DNA from: an uncultured SAR116 cluster alpha proteobacterium
GTDB lineage: Bacteria > Pseudomonadota > Alphaproteobacteria > Puniceispirillales > Marisalimonadaceae
Length of the DNA stretch: 64,000 nt
NCBI GenBank assembly: GCA_902619805.1
Contig: CACNGC010000003.1
Coordinates: 124,001 to 188,000, forward strand
Direction: 5' to 3'
Position numbers and translations under genes: made by a program. Below are positions 22,756 through 33,089 of this stretch, in pieces; position 1 is the stretch's first letter; each line of letters starts with the position of its first letter. Under the pieces are notes generated by a model. That model ran no database searches, had not been told where the DNA came from, and saw only the letters and a list, made by a program, of their open reading frames with translations.

Positions 22756-23871
22756 ATGGTTTCTGAACAAAAGGATGATCTTCAAAACTTATTAAATAAT
22801 ATAACAATAAGTATACAAAATTCCAAATCATCATCTGAACTTGAAAATATTAGAGTTAATTCTTTAGGTAAAAAAGGTTCTATTACCCTATATTTAAGGA
22901 ATTTAAAAGATTACGATATAGAAATAAAAAAAGAAATTGGAGCTTATTTAAACGATATAAAAAGCCAAATAAAAAAATTAATTTTAGATAAAAAAAATTT
23001 TTTCAAAACAGAATATTTAAAAGAAAAGATTAATTCAGAAAAAATAGATATTTCTCTTACTCCATATGAAGCTGAGATAGGTACTTTGCACCCTCTTTCA
23101 AGAACTATAGAAGAATTATGTGCTATTTTTGCAGATATGGGTTTTTCTATTGTTGATGGTCCTGATATCGAAAGCGATTATTATAACTTTACTGCATTGA
23201 ACATCCCTGAAGAACATCCAGCACGTCAAGAGCATGATACGTTTTATCTTCAACCAGATTCTAGTGGACGAAGAAAAGTGTTAAGAACTCATACAAGTCC
23301 AGTTCAAATTAGGACAATGGAAAAAATCGATTTAAAAAATTTTGAAGAAATTAGGTATATCATACCTGGAAGAACATATAGATCTGATCATGATGCTACG
23401 CATTCTCCAATGTTTCATCAATGTGAAGGCTTAGTGCTTGGTAAGAACATCAATATGGGTCATTTAAAAGGATGTTTGATAGAATTTTGTAGAACTTATT
23501 TTAATGAAGACAATTTACCAGTTCGTTTTAGACCAAGCTATTTCCCCTTTACAGAACCATCAGCAGAGGTAGATATTGGTTGTAAAAAAGAAAATGATGG
23601 AAGCTTAGTTATAGGTGAAGGCGAAGATTGGTTAGAAATTCTAGGATCGGGTATGGTTCATCCTAGAGTTTTACAAGGTGTTGGGATAGATCCATCAAAG
23701 TATCAAGGCTTTGCATTTGGAATGGGTCTAGAGAGACTAACTATGTTAAAGTATGGTATCCCGGATTTAAGACCTTTTTATGATAGTGATCTAAGATGGC
23801 TAAAACATTATGGGTTTATACCTGTTGACAATCCAAGCTTACACTCTGGTTTGAATGGTGTTTTTTCATGA
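22756..23871 (+). CDS. pheS: Phenylalanyl-tRNA synthetase alpha subunit
   Basis: HPARQEHDTFYL, LRTHTSPVQIRTM, FAFGMGLERLTMLKYGIPDLR. Confidence 0.98.
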   Translation: MVSEQKDDLQNLLNNITISIQNSKSSSELENIRVNSLGKKGSITLYLRNLKDYDIEIKKEIGAYLNDIKSQIKKLILDKKNFFKTEYLKEKINSEKIDISLTPYEAEIGTLHPLSRTIEELCAIFADMGFSIVDGPDIESDYYNFTALNIPEEHPARQEHDTFYLQPDSSGRRKVLRTHTSPVQIRTMEKIDLKNFEEIRYIIPGRTYRSDHDATHSPMFHQCEGLVLGKNINMGHLKGCLIEFCRTYFNEDNLPVRFRPSYFPFTEPSAEVDIGCKKENDGSLVIGEGEDWLEILGSGMVHPRVLQGVGIDPSKYQGFAFGMGLERLTMLKYGIPDLRPFYDSDLRWLKHYGFIPVDNPSLHSGLNGVFS

Positions 23872-26270
23872 AATTTACATGGAAATGGTTACTAGATCAT
23901 CTAGAAACTGATAAAAATATATCAGAGATTTTGGAAACACTTCCTAAACTTGGTTTAGAGGTTGCTTCAGTTGTTAATTTAGCAGAGGATTTAAAAAGTT
24001 TTATATCAGTGGAAATCATAGATGTAAAAAAACACCCAAATGCAGATAAACTTAATGTTTGTATGGTATTTGACGGGGAAAATACATTTAATGTTGTTTG
24101 TGGAGCTCCTAATGTTGAATTAGGTATGAAAAGTGTTTTTGCAAGTATAGGAACATTTATTCCAGGTTTAAATTTAAAGTTAAAGAAAGGAAAAATAAGA
24201 GGAGAAGAATCATTTGGTATGTTATGTTCAGAAAAAGAGTTAAATTTATCTGAAAATCATAGCGGTATCATCGAACTAGAAAGTTCAGCTGAACTTGGTT
24301 TGTCAATTTCAGATATTATGGATTTAAATGACCCAATTATAGAAATTGAGATAACCCCTAATAGAGGCGATTGCTTAGGTGTAAGAGGTATCGCCAGAGA
24401 TTTAGCAGCAGCTGGACTAGGAAATTTAAGGGATTTAGATATTATATTTAATGATGGTGAATTTGATAGTATAATAAATTGGAAGATTGATTTAGATAAA
24501 GATGAAAAATATCTTTGCCCTAAGGTTTTTGGTAGATCATTTGTAAATCTGAAAAATGATGAATCTCCCCTATGGCTTAAAAATAGATTAACAGCTGTTG
24601 ATCAAAGACCAATAAGTTCTATTGTAGATATAACTAATTATATTATGATCGATATTGGAAGACCTTTACACGCATATGATATAGATAAGATTAAAGGTAC
24701 ATTTCTTAAAATTTCAAAATCAAAAAAAGGCGACAAGTTCTCAGCACTTAATGGAAATACTTACGAGTTAGATGATAATATGCTTGTTATTTCTGATGAG
24801 GAAAGTGTTGATGATTTAGCTGGTATAATGGGGGGAGAAAGGACAGGTGTTACCAAAAACACGACAAAAATGTTTTTAGAAGCCGCAATTTTTGACCAAG
24901 TTTCAATAGCGAACACTGGTAGAAAATTAAACTTAAATTCTGACGCTAGATATAGGTTTGAAAGAGGATTAGATTATACCTCTCCAGAAATGGTAATGCA
25001 TTATGCTTCTGCAATGATCAATAAAATTTGTGGTGGAAAGTCTAGTAAAATTGTTAATTTTAAAATAGAACAAAAAAACAGAATAATTAAATTTGACCCA
25101 AATATTATTAATCAACTAACAGGCGTTAAAATTGAAAATGAATTATCTAAATCAATTTTAGAAAAATTAGGTTTTAAAATTGTCTGCGTTGAAAATATTT
25201 GGGACATCACGCCTCCTAGTTGGAGACCAGATATAGATGGTATTGCAGATATTGTTGAAGAAATAATCAGGATAAATGGGTATGATAAAATACCTTCAAT
25301 AAAATTATCAAGAAGCAATTATATTGCAAAGCCAGCAATGAGTATTAAGCATCGTCAAACTTTTTTTGCTTCAAGAATATTAGCAAATAGGGGTTATAAT
25401 GAAGTAATTACTTTTTCATTTTTGAATAAGGAAATGGCGGATCAATTCAATGGAGGTGGACTTGCTCTAAATTTAGTTAACCCCATATCTTCAGAAATGA
25501 CGGATATGAGACCGTCAATTATTCCTAATCTATTATCAGCAGTGCAAAAGAATGTAAATTTAGGAGCTCAAGATCTCTCTTTTTTTGAGACTGGCCCAAT
25601 TTTCAAAGGCGATAGTCCTAATGAACAAATAAGCACAATTACTGGAATAAGATATGGTGACAGAATTAAAAAAGATTGGCAAAAAGAAGCCGTCACATTT
25701 GACTTCTACGACATTAAACTTGATGTGATAAAGGTACTGGACACAATAGGAGTTCCTAAAAATAGTCTGAAAATTTTTCAAGAAGCACCTGAATATTTTC
25801 ATCCAGGAAGAAGTGCAGTTTTTAAAATTGGCCAAAATATTATAGCTAATTTAGGTGAAGTTCATCCTGAAATTGGGGACGCTTTTGGATTAAATAAATC
25901 AGCTATTGCTTTTGAAATATTTTATGAAAATATACCATTGCCAAAAAGGAACAAAATTTCTAGACCAATGTTAAAAACATCAAATTTGCAACCAGTTACA
26001 AGAGAATTTGCATTTCTTATTAATGATGAAATAGAATCCGATAGAATTTGTCAAATTGCTAAATCCATTAACAAAGATTTAATAACAGATGTTAAAATAC
26101 TTGATATATATAAGGGTGAAAAAATTCCTCAAGAATTCAAATCTATTGCAATTAAAGTTACAATTCAACCTATACAAGAGACATTAACTGATGCTGCATT
26201 AGAAGAAATAAGTGCTGACATAATAAATGCTATTGAGAAGAAACTATCAGGCTCTTTAAGAGAAATTTAA
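23868..26270 (+). CDS. pheT: Phenylalanyl-tRNA synthetase beta subunit
   Basis: 800 aa; MKFTWKWLLDHL start, tRNA-binding domain, ITPNRGDCLGVRGIARDLAAAG, 4-nt overlap with pheS. Confidence 0.98.
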   Translation: MKFTWKWLLDHLETDKNISEILETLPKLGLEVASVVNLAEDLKSFISVEIIDVKKHPNADKLNVCMVFDGENTFNVVCGAPNVELGMKSVFASIGTFIPGLNLKLKKGKIRGEESFGMLCSEKELNLSENHSGIIELESSAELGLSISDIMDLNDPIIEIEITPNRGDCLGVRGIARDLAAAGLGNLRDLDIIFNDGEFDSIINWKIDLDKDEKYLCPKVFGRSFVNLKNDESPLWLKNRLTAVDQRPISSIVDITNYIMIDIGRPLHAYDIDKIKGTFLKISKSKKGDKFSALNGNTYELDDNMLVISDEESVDDLAGIMGGERTGVTKNTTKMFLEAAIFDQVSIANTGRKLNLNSDARYRFERGLDYTSPEMVMHYASAMINKICGGKSSKIVNFKIEQKNRIIKFDPNIINQLTGVKIENELSKSILEKLGFKIVCVENIWDITPPSWRPDIDGIADIVEEIIRINGYDKIPSIKLSRSNYIAKPAMSIKHRQTFFASRILANRGYNEVITFSFLNKEMADQFNGGGLALNLVNPISSEMTDMRPSIIPNLLSAVQKNVNLGAQDLSFFETGPIFKGDSPNEQISTITGIRYGDRIKKDWQKEAVTFDFYDIKLDVIKVLDTIGVPKNSLKIFQEAPEYFHPGRSAVFKIGQNIIANLGEVHPEIGDAFGLNKSAIAFEIFYENIPLPKRNKISRPMLKTSNLQPVTREFAFLINDEIESDRICQIAKSINKDLITDVKILDIYKGEKIPQEFKSIAIKVTIQPIQETLTDAALEEISADIINAIEKKLSGSLREI

Positions 26271-26277
26271 TTTAAAA

Positions 26278-26353
26278 TGGTGCCGCCAACTGGATTTGAA
26301 CCAGTGACCTCGTCATTACCAATGACGCGCTCTACCGCTGGAGCTATGGCGGC
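26278..26353 (-). tRNA. tRNA-Thr (anticodon GGT), CCA encoded
   Basis: Reverse complement GCCGCCATAGCTCCAGCGGTAGAGCGCGTCATTGGTAATGACGAGGTCACTGGTTCAAATCCAGTTGGCGGCACCA folds as a cloverleaf; 7-bp acceptor stem GCCGCCA/TGGCGGC. Confidence 0.97.
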
Positions 26354-26467
26354 ACAATATAATTTCTTAACTTAAATATGTTTTCACTAATGACAAGTTT
26401 TTTTATAGATATATATTTATATATAAACTTAAACAGAAATAAGTATAACTTGTAAGATTCCAAAAAT

Positions 26468-26635
26468 ATGACTAAAAAAAACACAAATAATGAAAATAAT
26501 TTATCAGCTTCTTTAAAAAGTAACTTGGAGCTCAGAAAAAAACAGATTTCAGAACGAGATGACAATAAAATTATTGGAAAAAGAATTAATAAAATTGGTC
26601 AATCAAGACTTATTGGTAAAGAAAGTAAAAAGTAA
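26468..26635 (+). CDS. Small hypothetical lysine-rich protein (55 aa) upstream of murA
   Basis: ATG ORF MTKKNTNNENNLSASLKSNLELRKKQISERDDNKIIGKRINKIGQSRLIGKESKK ending 11 nt before murA; below the ORF-track length cutoff. Confidence 0.5.
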   Translation: MTKKNTNNENNLSASLKSNLELRKKQISERDDNKIIGKRINKIGQSRLIGKESKK

Positions 26636-26646
26636 TTTAAATTAAA

Positions 26647-27924
26647 ATGAATAGTTTCACTAATAACAATCTTGAAAAAATTTATATTACAGGTGAAAAA
26701 AAATTAACTGGAAGTGTTAATATCAGCGGTGCCAAAAATGCTGCTTTACCACTAATGGCACTCTCTTTAATAATTAATAAAGATTTTAATCTTTATAATG
26801 TTCCTGATTTAGCTGACACCAGATTAATGTCTAACTTATTAATTGATTTAGGTATTGCAATAAACTGGAGAAAAGGAAATTTAAACTTTTACGGAAAACC
26901 AAAAAAAGATGAGGCTTCTTATGATTTAGTTAGGCAGATGAGAGCTTCAATTCTTGTGTTAGGACCTTTGTTAGCATCAAAGGGCACAGCAAAAGTACCT
27001 CTTCCAGGAGGGTGTGCCATAGGTAGTAGGCCTATTGATTTACACGTTATGGTAATGGAAGCGCTTGGAGCAAACGTTAAATTTGATAGTGGTTTTATAA
27101 TTAGTTCTCTTAGTAATGAAGGATTAAAAGGTGGTGTTATTAATTTTCCTAAGGTTTCAGTAGGTGCTACTGAAAGTGCATTAATGACTGCTGTTTTGGC
27201 GCAAGGGCAAACCAAAATCTTTAATGCGGCAAAAGAACCAGAAGTAACAGACTTGGCAAATTGCTTGAACAAAGCAGGCGCAGATATAAAGGGTATTGGA
27301 ACTGATAATTTAATAATTAATGGTGTAAAGGAATTGAACCAAGTTTCTCATTCAGTTGTTTCTGATAGAATAGAGGCGGGATCTTTTGCAATAGCATCCA
27401 GCATTACTAAGGGTAACGTAGAAATAAATAATATTAACCCTAAGAATTTAACTGAGTTTATAAATATTCTTAAATTAACTGGAAGTAAAGTTGAAATTTT
27501 TGAAAATTCCATGAATGTATCTTGTTCACAAAGACCTAAAACTTTTAATGTTTATACAGATCCATATCCTGGCTTCCCTACAGATCTACAAGCTCAATAT
27601 ATGGCACTAATGGCAATAGCGAATGGAAAAACTTTAATTAAAGAAACTATTTTTGAAAATAGATTTATGCACGTTCCTGAACTATTGAGAATGGGAGCAA
27701 AAATATCTGTAAACCATCAAGAAGCAGAAATCAATGGAGTAAAAAATTTAAAAGGTGCAAAAGTAATGGCCTCAGATTTAAGAGCTTCTATGTGTCTTAT
27801 ACTTGCTGCGTTAGCTGCTACTGGCACAAGTGAAATTGATGGTTTAAATCATTTAGATAGGGGGTATGAAAATTTAGAAGATAAATTAACCAACCTTGGC
27901 GCAATAATAAAAAGATCAAATTAA
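26647..27924 (+). CDS. murA: UDP-N-acetylglucosamine 1-carboxyvinyltransferase
   Basis: NISGAKNAALPLMA, LPGGCAIGSRPIDLH, TDPYPGFPTDLQAQYMAL. Confidence 0.98.
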   Translation: MNSFTNNNLEKIYITGEKKLTGSVNISGAKNAALPLMALSLIINKDFNLYNVPDLADTRLMSNLLIDLGIAINWRKGNLNFYGKPKKDEASYDLVRQMRASILVLGPLLASKGTAKVPLPGGCAIGSRPIDLHVMVMEALGANVKFDSGFIISSLSNEGLKGGVINFPKVSVGATESALMTAVLAQGQTKIFNAAKEPEVTDLANCLNKAGADIKGIGTDNLIINGVKELNQVSHSVVSDRIEAGSFAIASSITKGNVEINNINPKNLTEFINILKLTGSKVEIFENSMNVSCSQRPKTFNVYTDPYPGFPTDLQAQYMALMAIANGKTLIKETIFENRFMHVPELLRMGAKISVNHQEAEINGVKNLKGAKVMASDLRASMCLILAALAATGTSEIDGLNHLDRGYENLEDKLTNLGAIIKRSN

Positions 27925-27951
27925 GAATAGAAAAAGTTTGTAGAGAGTTCA

Positions 27952-28371
27952 ATGCCTATCGAAAATAAAATCCGACTTAATGCTTTTAATCATGATGATT
28001 TAAAAATCTTCTCATTTCTTTGCCAAGACGCCATATTTTCTAAAGAAGAAATTTTTTATGACAAAGCAAAAAATTTGTTTGTAGCTACACTTACTAGATA
28101 TTGTTGGGAAAAACAAAAACCAAATGACAAAAATATTAATTATAGAGTTGTGACTGGCTTACAAATAAGGAATGTTAATAACGTTGAATATATTAACTAT
28201 AAATCTAAAATACATTTTTATAATTTACTTGCGATAACTTATGAAAATGAGAATATTATTCTCAATTTATCAATGTCTTCAAAAATAAAGTTAGATTGTA
28301 AGAAGATTAATGCTACTATTGAGGATATAGATATTCCCTGGCCAACAAAGTTAAAACCTTTGCACAAATAA
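27952..28371 (+). CDS. DUF2948 family protein
   Basis: 139 aa with LNAFNHDDLKIFSFLCQDAIF...RYCWE and a position between murA and hisGD as in alphaproteobacteria. Confidence 0.7.
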   Translation: MPIENKIRLNAFNHDDLKIFSFLCQDAIFSKEEIFYDKAKNLFVATLTRYCWEKQKPNDKNINYRVVTGLQIRNVNNVEYINYKSKIHFYNLLAITYENENIILNLSMSSKIKLDCKKINATIEDIDIPWPTKLKPLHK

Positions 28372-28389
28372 TTTTATAGGAAACTATCA

Positions 28390-29049
28390 ATGACTTTAAA
28401 TAAAAGTTTAAATATTGCTTTGCCAAAGGGCAGGATTTTAAATTCAGTGCTTCCTATTTTATTAAAAGTTGGTATAGAGCCTGAAAAATCTTTTTTTGAT
28501 AGAAACAATCGTAAGTTGAAGTTTAAGACAAATATAGATTATATAGATATTATAAGAGTTAGGTCTTTTGATGTTGTCACATTTTTAGCTTATGGCGCTG
28601 CTCAAATGGCATTCGTAGGCAGTGACATTTTAGATGAATTTAATCATGCTGAAGTTTATTCTCCTTTAGATCTAAATATAGGGAACTGCAAAATGGTTGT
28701 TGCAGCTGAAAAAAATGTTATTACCGATGAAGATCCAAGGTCTTGGAGTCATGTGCGTGTTGCTACTAAATATCCTAATATTACTAGAAAACATTTTGAG
28801 TCTAGAGGTGTTCATGCAGAATGTATAAAATTAAATGGTGCAATGGAACTTGCTCCATCAATGGGTTTATGCAAAAGAATAGTAGATTTGGTTGAAACTG
28901 GCTCTACTTTAAAAGCTAACGGTTTAGTTGTAGTCGAAAAAATTTGTGAAGTCTCAACAAGATTAGCAATAAATAGAAGTTATATGAAAACTAACTTAAA
29001 CACCATACAACCTTGGATTAAAAAGGTTGAGGAAGCCATAAATGTCTAA
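28390..29049 (+). CDS. hisG: ATP phosphoribosyltransferase, short form
   Basis: LNIALPKGRILNSVLPIL; FVGSDILDE; VDLVETGSTLKANGL; 219 aa. Confidence 0.95.
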   Translation: MTLNKSLNIALPKGRILNSVLPILLKVGIEPEKSFFDRNNRKLKFKTNIDYIDIIRVRSFDVVTFLAYGAAQMAFVGSDILDEFNHAEVYSPLDLNIGNCKMVVAAEKNVITDEDPRSWSHVRVATKYPNITRKHFESRGVHAECIKLNGAMELAPSMGLCKRIVDLVETGSTLKANGLVVVEKICEVSTRLAINRSYMKTNLNTIQPWIKKVEEAINV

Positions 29050-30349
29050 ATTTAAAACTAGATATATCAATTACTCAGATAGAGGTTTTAAAAAAAAATT
29101 TGAGGATTTGATATTTGATGAAAAAAAATCAAATAATAAAATTAACACTACAGTCACAAAAATTTTAAAAGAAATACATGAAAATGGCGATGAAAGCTTA
29201 AATGATTGTGTAAGTAAATTTGATAAAATAAGTGTTAAAAAAATTAAAGATTTATTCATTTCAAAAGACACCTTAAAAAAAGCTTACGATGGACTTAAGA
29301 AAGAACAGAAAAAAGCATTAAATATTGCGGCAGATAGGATAAAAAAATTTCATAAACGTCAAATCCCTAAAAACTTTAGTTATAAAGATAATCTTAAAGT
29401 TAATTTAGGTTTAACTCACTATCCAATTGGCTCTGCAGGTTTTTATGTGCCTGGGGGTAAAGCAATTTATCCATCATCAGTATTGATGAATGCAATACCA
29501 GCTTTAGTTGCTGGTGTTGAGAGGAGAGTACTTGTAAGTCCGATTTCAGATATAAATGAAGCATCTATTGTTCTTGCAGCAGCTCATGTTGCAAAAGTAA
29601 CAGAATTTATTCGTATTGGTGGAGCTCACGCTGTTGCAGCACTTGCTTATGGTACAAAATCTATTTCACCTGTAGATAAAATTGTTGGGCCTGGAAATGC
29701 TTACGTTGCAGAAGCTAAAAGACAAGTTTTTGGAAAAGTAGGTATTGACTCAATTGCTGGACCCTCAGAGGTTTTAATTGTATGTGATGAAACAGCCAAT
29801 CCTGACCATGTTGCTCTAGATCTTTTATCACAAGCAGAACATGATGAGTTAGCCCAGTCTATTTTAATAACAACAAGTAAAGAAATTGCAAAAGAAGTAA
29901 AAAATTCCGTAGAAAAATTTCTTAAAGAAATTTCTAGATCAAAAATAGCAAGTTCGTCATGGCATGATTTTGGCGCTATAATTTTAGTAGAAAACTTAAA
30001 TCAAGCTATTGAATTAATAAATATAAAAGCACCTGAACATTTACAATTAATTCTTAAAAATGCACAAAAGATAATTAAAGAAATAAAAAACGCAGGAGCT
30101 ATCTTTATTGGTCCCTATACTCCTGAGGCTGTAGGTGATTATATTGCTGGTCCAAATCATGTCCTTCCAACAAATGGAACAGCAAAATTTTCGAGTGGAT
30201 TAGGGGTTGTAGATTTCTTCAAGAGAACATCTATAGTCAACTTTAATAAAAACAGTCTCAATGAACTTGGAAAACATGTGATAACACTAGCTGAAGCAGA
30301 GGGTTTAGAGGCTCATGCAAGGTCTGTTTCAATCAGAATAGACAAATAA
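29042..30349 (+). CDS. hisD: Histidinol dehydrogenase
   Basis: GSAGFYVPGGKAIYPSSVLMNAIPA; GPSEVLIVCDETANPDHVALDLLSQAEHD. Confidence 0.97.
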   Translation: MSKFKTRYINYSDRGFKKKFEDLIFDEKKSNNKINTTVTKILKEIHENGDESLNDCVSKFDKISVKKIKDLFISKDTLKKAYDGLKKEQKKALNIAADRIKKFHKRQIPKNFSYKDNLKVNLGLTHYPIGSAGFYVPGGKAIYPSSVLMNAIPALVAGVERRVLVSPISDINEASIVLAAAHVAKVTEFIRIGGAHAVAALAYGTKSISPVDKIVGPGNAYVAEAKRQVFGKVGIDSIAGPSEVLIVCDETANPDHVALDLLSQAEHDELAQSILITTSKEIAKEVKNSVEKFLKEISRSKIASSSWHDFGAIILVENLNQAIELINIKAPEHLQLILKNAQKIIKEIKNAGAIFIGPYTPEAVGDYIAGPNHVLPTNGTAKFSSGLGVVDFFKRTSIVNFNKNSLNELGKHVITLAEAEGLEAHARSVSIRIDK

Positions 30350-30429
30350 AATAAAAAAATATTATATAAAAATCTTGACTAATTATTCAGAATAGTGAGA
30401 TTAAACTTAAATTTTGATGAAGAGGTTAA

Positions 30430-30648
30430 ATGGCTAAAGAAGGTGTAATAGAGTTTTCTGGTATTGTAGAAGAACTGCTACCAAATGCTATGTTTAGAGT
30501 AAAACTTGATAATGATCATGAGGTTCTAGCCCATACAAGTGGGAAAATGAGGAAAAATCGTATTAGAGTATTACTTGGTGATAGAGTGAATGTAGAAATG
30601 ACACCTTATGATTTAACCAAAGGAAGAATTACATTTAGATATAAATAA
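30430..30648 (+). CDS. infA: Translation initiation factor IF-1
   Basis: [53 protein letters not shown]. Confidence 0.98.
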   Translation: MAKEGVIEFSGIVEELLPNAMFRVKLDNDHEVLAHTSGKMRKNRIRVLLGDRVNVEMTPYDLTKGRITFRYK

Positions 30649-30672
30649 ATTCTGATGTATTAAGTTTGTTTT

Positions 30673-31272
30673 ATGGATAGAACTAAATTGAACAAACATT
30701 TTATACTAGCATCTAGTTCAAAAAGACGGCTTGAACTTTTAAGTCAAATAGGCGTTAAACCTGATTTAATATTATCACCAAATATAGATGAAATTATATT
30801 TTCTAAAGAACTACCACGTATATATGTTGAGAGAATGTCTTTAGAAAAAAATAGAGTTTTTCAACAAAAATACCCTCAATCAATAATACTTACTGCTGAC
30901 ACGGTGGTTTCTGTAGGAAGAAGAATCTTGCCAAAAACTACGGATGTAAATTTGGCAGAAGAATGCTTAAAATTAATTTCAGGAAGAAGACATAAAGTTT
31001 TCACAAGTTTCACTGTTTATACGCCAAACAATTCGCTCAAAACAAAAACTATACAATCAATTATAAAATTTAAAAGATTACATCCTGACGAAATTAATTA
31101 TTATCTTGCCACAAAGGAATGGGAAGGGAAAGCAGGAGGGTATGCCATACAAGGAATTGCCGCATCATTCATAAATTTTATATCTGGTTCATATAGTAAT
31201 GTGGTAGGTTTGCCTCTGGCAGAGCTTTACAGAGTGTTAATCGCTATTGGATATAAATTCAAAAATGATTAA
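30673..31272 (+). CDS. maf: Maf family nucleotide pyrophosphatase
   Basis: FILASSSKRRLELLSQIGV; ILTADTVVSV; EGKAGGYAIQGIAASFI. Confidence 0.95.
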   Translation: MDRTKLNKHFILASSSKRRLELLSQIGVKPDLILSPNIDEIIFSKELPRIYVERMSLEKNRVFQQKYPQSIILTADTVVSVGRRILPKTTDVNLAEECLKLISGRRHKVFTSFTVYTPNNSLKTKTIQSIIKFKRLHPDEINYYLATKEWEGKAGGYAIQGIAASFINFISGSYSNVVGLPLAELYRVLIAIGYKFKND

Positions 31273-32284
31273 TGAAATTAATGATCATTTTATCTTGGTA
31301 GATAAATGCGCCGATCAAACAAGAATAGTTGAAATAAAGAGTAACAAAATTGTTAAAATTACTTGTTGGAAAGATGAGAAGCCCCCATTAATTGGTAATA
31401 TTTTAGATGCAACAGTTTTAAAAACATTAAATAGTGGGATTGTGAGGGCTAGTTTAAATAATAAAAAAATCATCACAGTCAGAGTAGGGAAAAATTTTTT
31501 AAAAATAAATGAAAAAATAAAAGTTATAATTTCTAGTGAAGAGTTTGAAGATAAGCCTATACAAGCAAAATTGTGGTCCGGAAATTGTGATTTAAAAAAA
31601 ATAAATAATGTAAAACGGATAATTAATCTTTTCTTTAATAAAAACATACCTGTCATAGAAGACAACCATGCAATATATTGGAATGATATGGATTTAGATA
31701 GTTGTTTTCTTAACGCTCTAGATCCAATGACCAAAACTGAGGATGGTGGTGTTTTATGGATTGAAAAAACAAAAGCAGCCACACTTATTGATGTTGATAC
31801 TAAAAATATATTAATTAATAATGAAGATGAAATGTTAAAGTTCTGTAAAAATGTGTTTCTCAAATGTATGGATGAAATCAAATTGAGAAATATTGGAGGT
31901 ATGATACTTATTGATTTTCCAAGGGTATCGTTTAATAGAAAAAAAAATCTTCATGAATTTATTACAAAAGAAGGAACAAAAAATATTCCAGAAAGCAATT
32001 TTCTAGGTTTTTCTAGATTACAACTTTATGAGATGTATGTACCAAGAAACTTTAAGTCTCTAGAGAGTTTTTATATTAATAAAAATGAATTTGATTTTCA
32101 AAACCATATGAGATCATTGTGGAGAGCATCTAAGAAAATCAAATCTAAAAATAACATTGAATTTTTATGTGGTAAAAATCTCTATAAAAGATTAAAGCAA
32201 AAAAAAACACCAGAATTCATAAATATTGTTGAAAGAATAGATCTCCCAAAGGATTATGGTGAGTTATTAGAAAAAAAAATATAA
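31265..32284 (+). CDS. rng: Ribonuclease E/G-like protein
   Basis: Between maf and yacG; GGMILIDFPRVS...FLGFSRLQLYEMYVPR resembles the RNase E/G catalytic region; ATG at 31265. Confidence 0.8.
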   Translation: MINEINDHFILVDKCADQTRIVEIKSNKIVKITCWKDEKPPLIGNILDATVLKTLNSGIVRASLNNKKIITVRVGKNFLKINEKIKVIISSEEFEDKPIQAKLWSGNCDLKKINNVKRIINLFFNKNIPVIEDNHAIYWNDMDLDSCFLNALDPMTKTEDGGVLWIEKTKAATLIDVDTKNILINNEDEMLKFCKNVFLKCMDEIKLRNIGGMILIDFPRVSFNRKKNLHEFITKEGTKNIPESNFLGFSRLQLYEMYVPRNFKSLESFYINKNEFDFQNHMRSLWRASKKIKSKNNIEFLCGKNLYKRLKQKKTPEFINIVERIDLPKDYGELLEKKI

Positions 32285-32454
32285 TGAAAGAAAATCAAAA
32301 AATAAAATGTGTTAATTGTAATAAAGAATTTGATATCAAATTAGAAACAAAACCATTCTGTTCTAAACGTTGTAGTTATATAGATTTAAATAATTGGTTG
32401 GGTGAAAAATACTCAATCCACTTAAATGAAGAAGATTCTGAAAAGAATATTTAA
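32284..32454 (+). CDS. yacG: DNA gyrase inhibitor YacG-like zinc-binding protein (56 aa)
   Basis: MKENQKIKCVNCNKEFDIKLETKPFCSKRCSYIDLNNWLGEKYSIH: CxxC...CxxxC plus the IDLxxWLxExY signature; below the ORF-track cutoff. Confidence 0.9.
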   Translation: MKENQKIKCVNCNKEFDIKLETKPFCSKRCSYIDLNNWLGEKYSIHLNEEDSEKNI

Positions 32455-32513
32455 ATTTTTTTTTTGTTAGCTAGACATAATGAGATGATAACGTTATAGA
32501 TTATTCTATTAAA

Positions 32514-32589
32514 GCCCGGGTAGCTCAGTAGGTAGAGCAGAGGACTGAAAATCCTCGTGTCGGTGGTTCGAATCCGCCCCCGGGCACCA
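32514..32589 (+). tRNA. tRNA-Phe (anticodon GAA), CCA encoded
   Basis: GCCCGGGTAGCTCAGTAGGTAGAGCAGAGGACTGAAAATCCTCGTGTCGGTGGTTCGAATCCGCCCCCGGGCACCA cloverleaf. Confidence 0.98.
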
Positions 32590-32624
32590 CGTTTCTTTTA
32601 TATCAGACTTAACTAAACTGTTGA

Positions 32625-32700
32625 TCACACCTCTTTGGTTAATATCTCTAGAATCTCAATTTATAGCTTGTTTGTCAAAGTAATTGTGACAGAGGTGTGA
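32625..32700. repeat. Inverted repeat TCACACCTCT / AGAGGTGTGA separated by 56 nt
   Basis: Perfect 10-bp arms at 32625-32634 and 32691-32700, immediately downstream of tRNA-Phe. Confidence 0.75.
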
Positions 32701-33089
32701 CCGAAAATAATCATTGTCTAAGTTCTTATTTAGTAAATTCAATAACTTAAAAAAAATAATTAAATATGCACTTTAAAATATTAGATATACTGCAGCATTC
32801 TTACTAAAGCAAATGATTGAGAATGCATTTGTGTGGTTACATGGTCTGATCAAAACCTTGCTAAAACTGGTTAACGTATGCTGCCAGTTCTTATCAAAGC
32901 GACTCTTCATATATTTTTTATACATTTATCTAACAGAACATTTCTCGTAAAGTGTTAACCATTTTAATCACGCATAGAGAGCCATACAGAAATGTCATTA
33001 TAAGTGGGGTTAATAGAAGATGTTGTTTAAAGTGGCTGTACGAGTATAGGTTAATGTATATGTAGATATATAAGTGAGTGAGTAAAAGT

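Noticed and set aside
26344-26565. Minus-strand ORF (73 aa) next to tRNA-Thr
   Set aside because: Overlaps the tRNA and the more plausible small + ORF at 26468; low-complexity hydrophobic translation, likely spurious
26919-27272. 117-aa minus-strand ORF inside murA
   Set aside because: Antisense shadow of conserved murA
31315-31881. 188-aa minus-strand ORF inside rng
   Set aside because: Hydrophobic shadow ORF produced by antisense of an A-rich gene; rng frame fits the conserved maf-rng-yacG order
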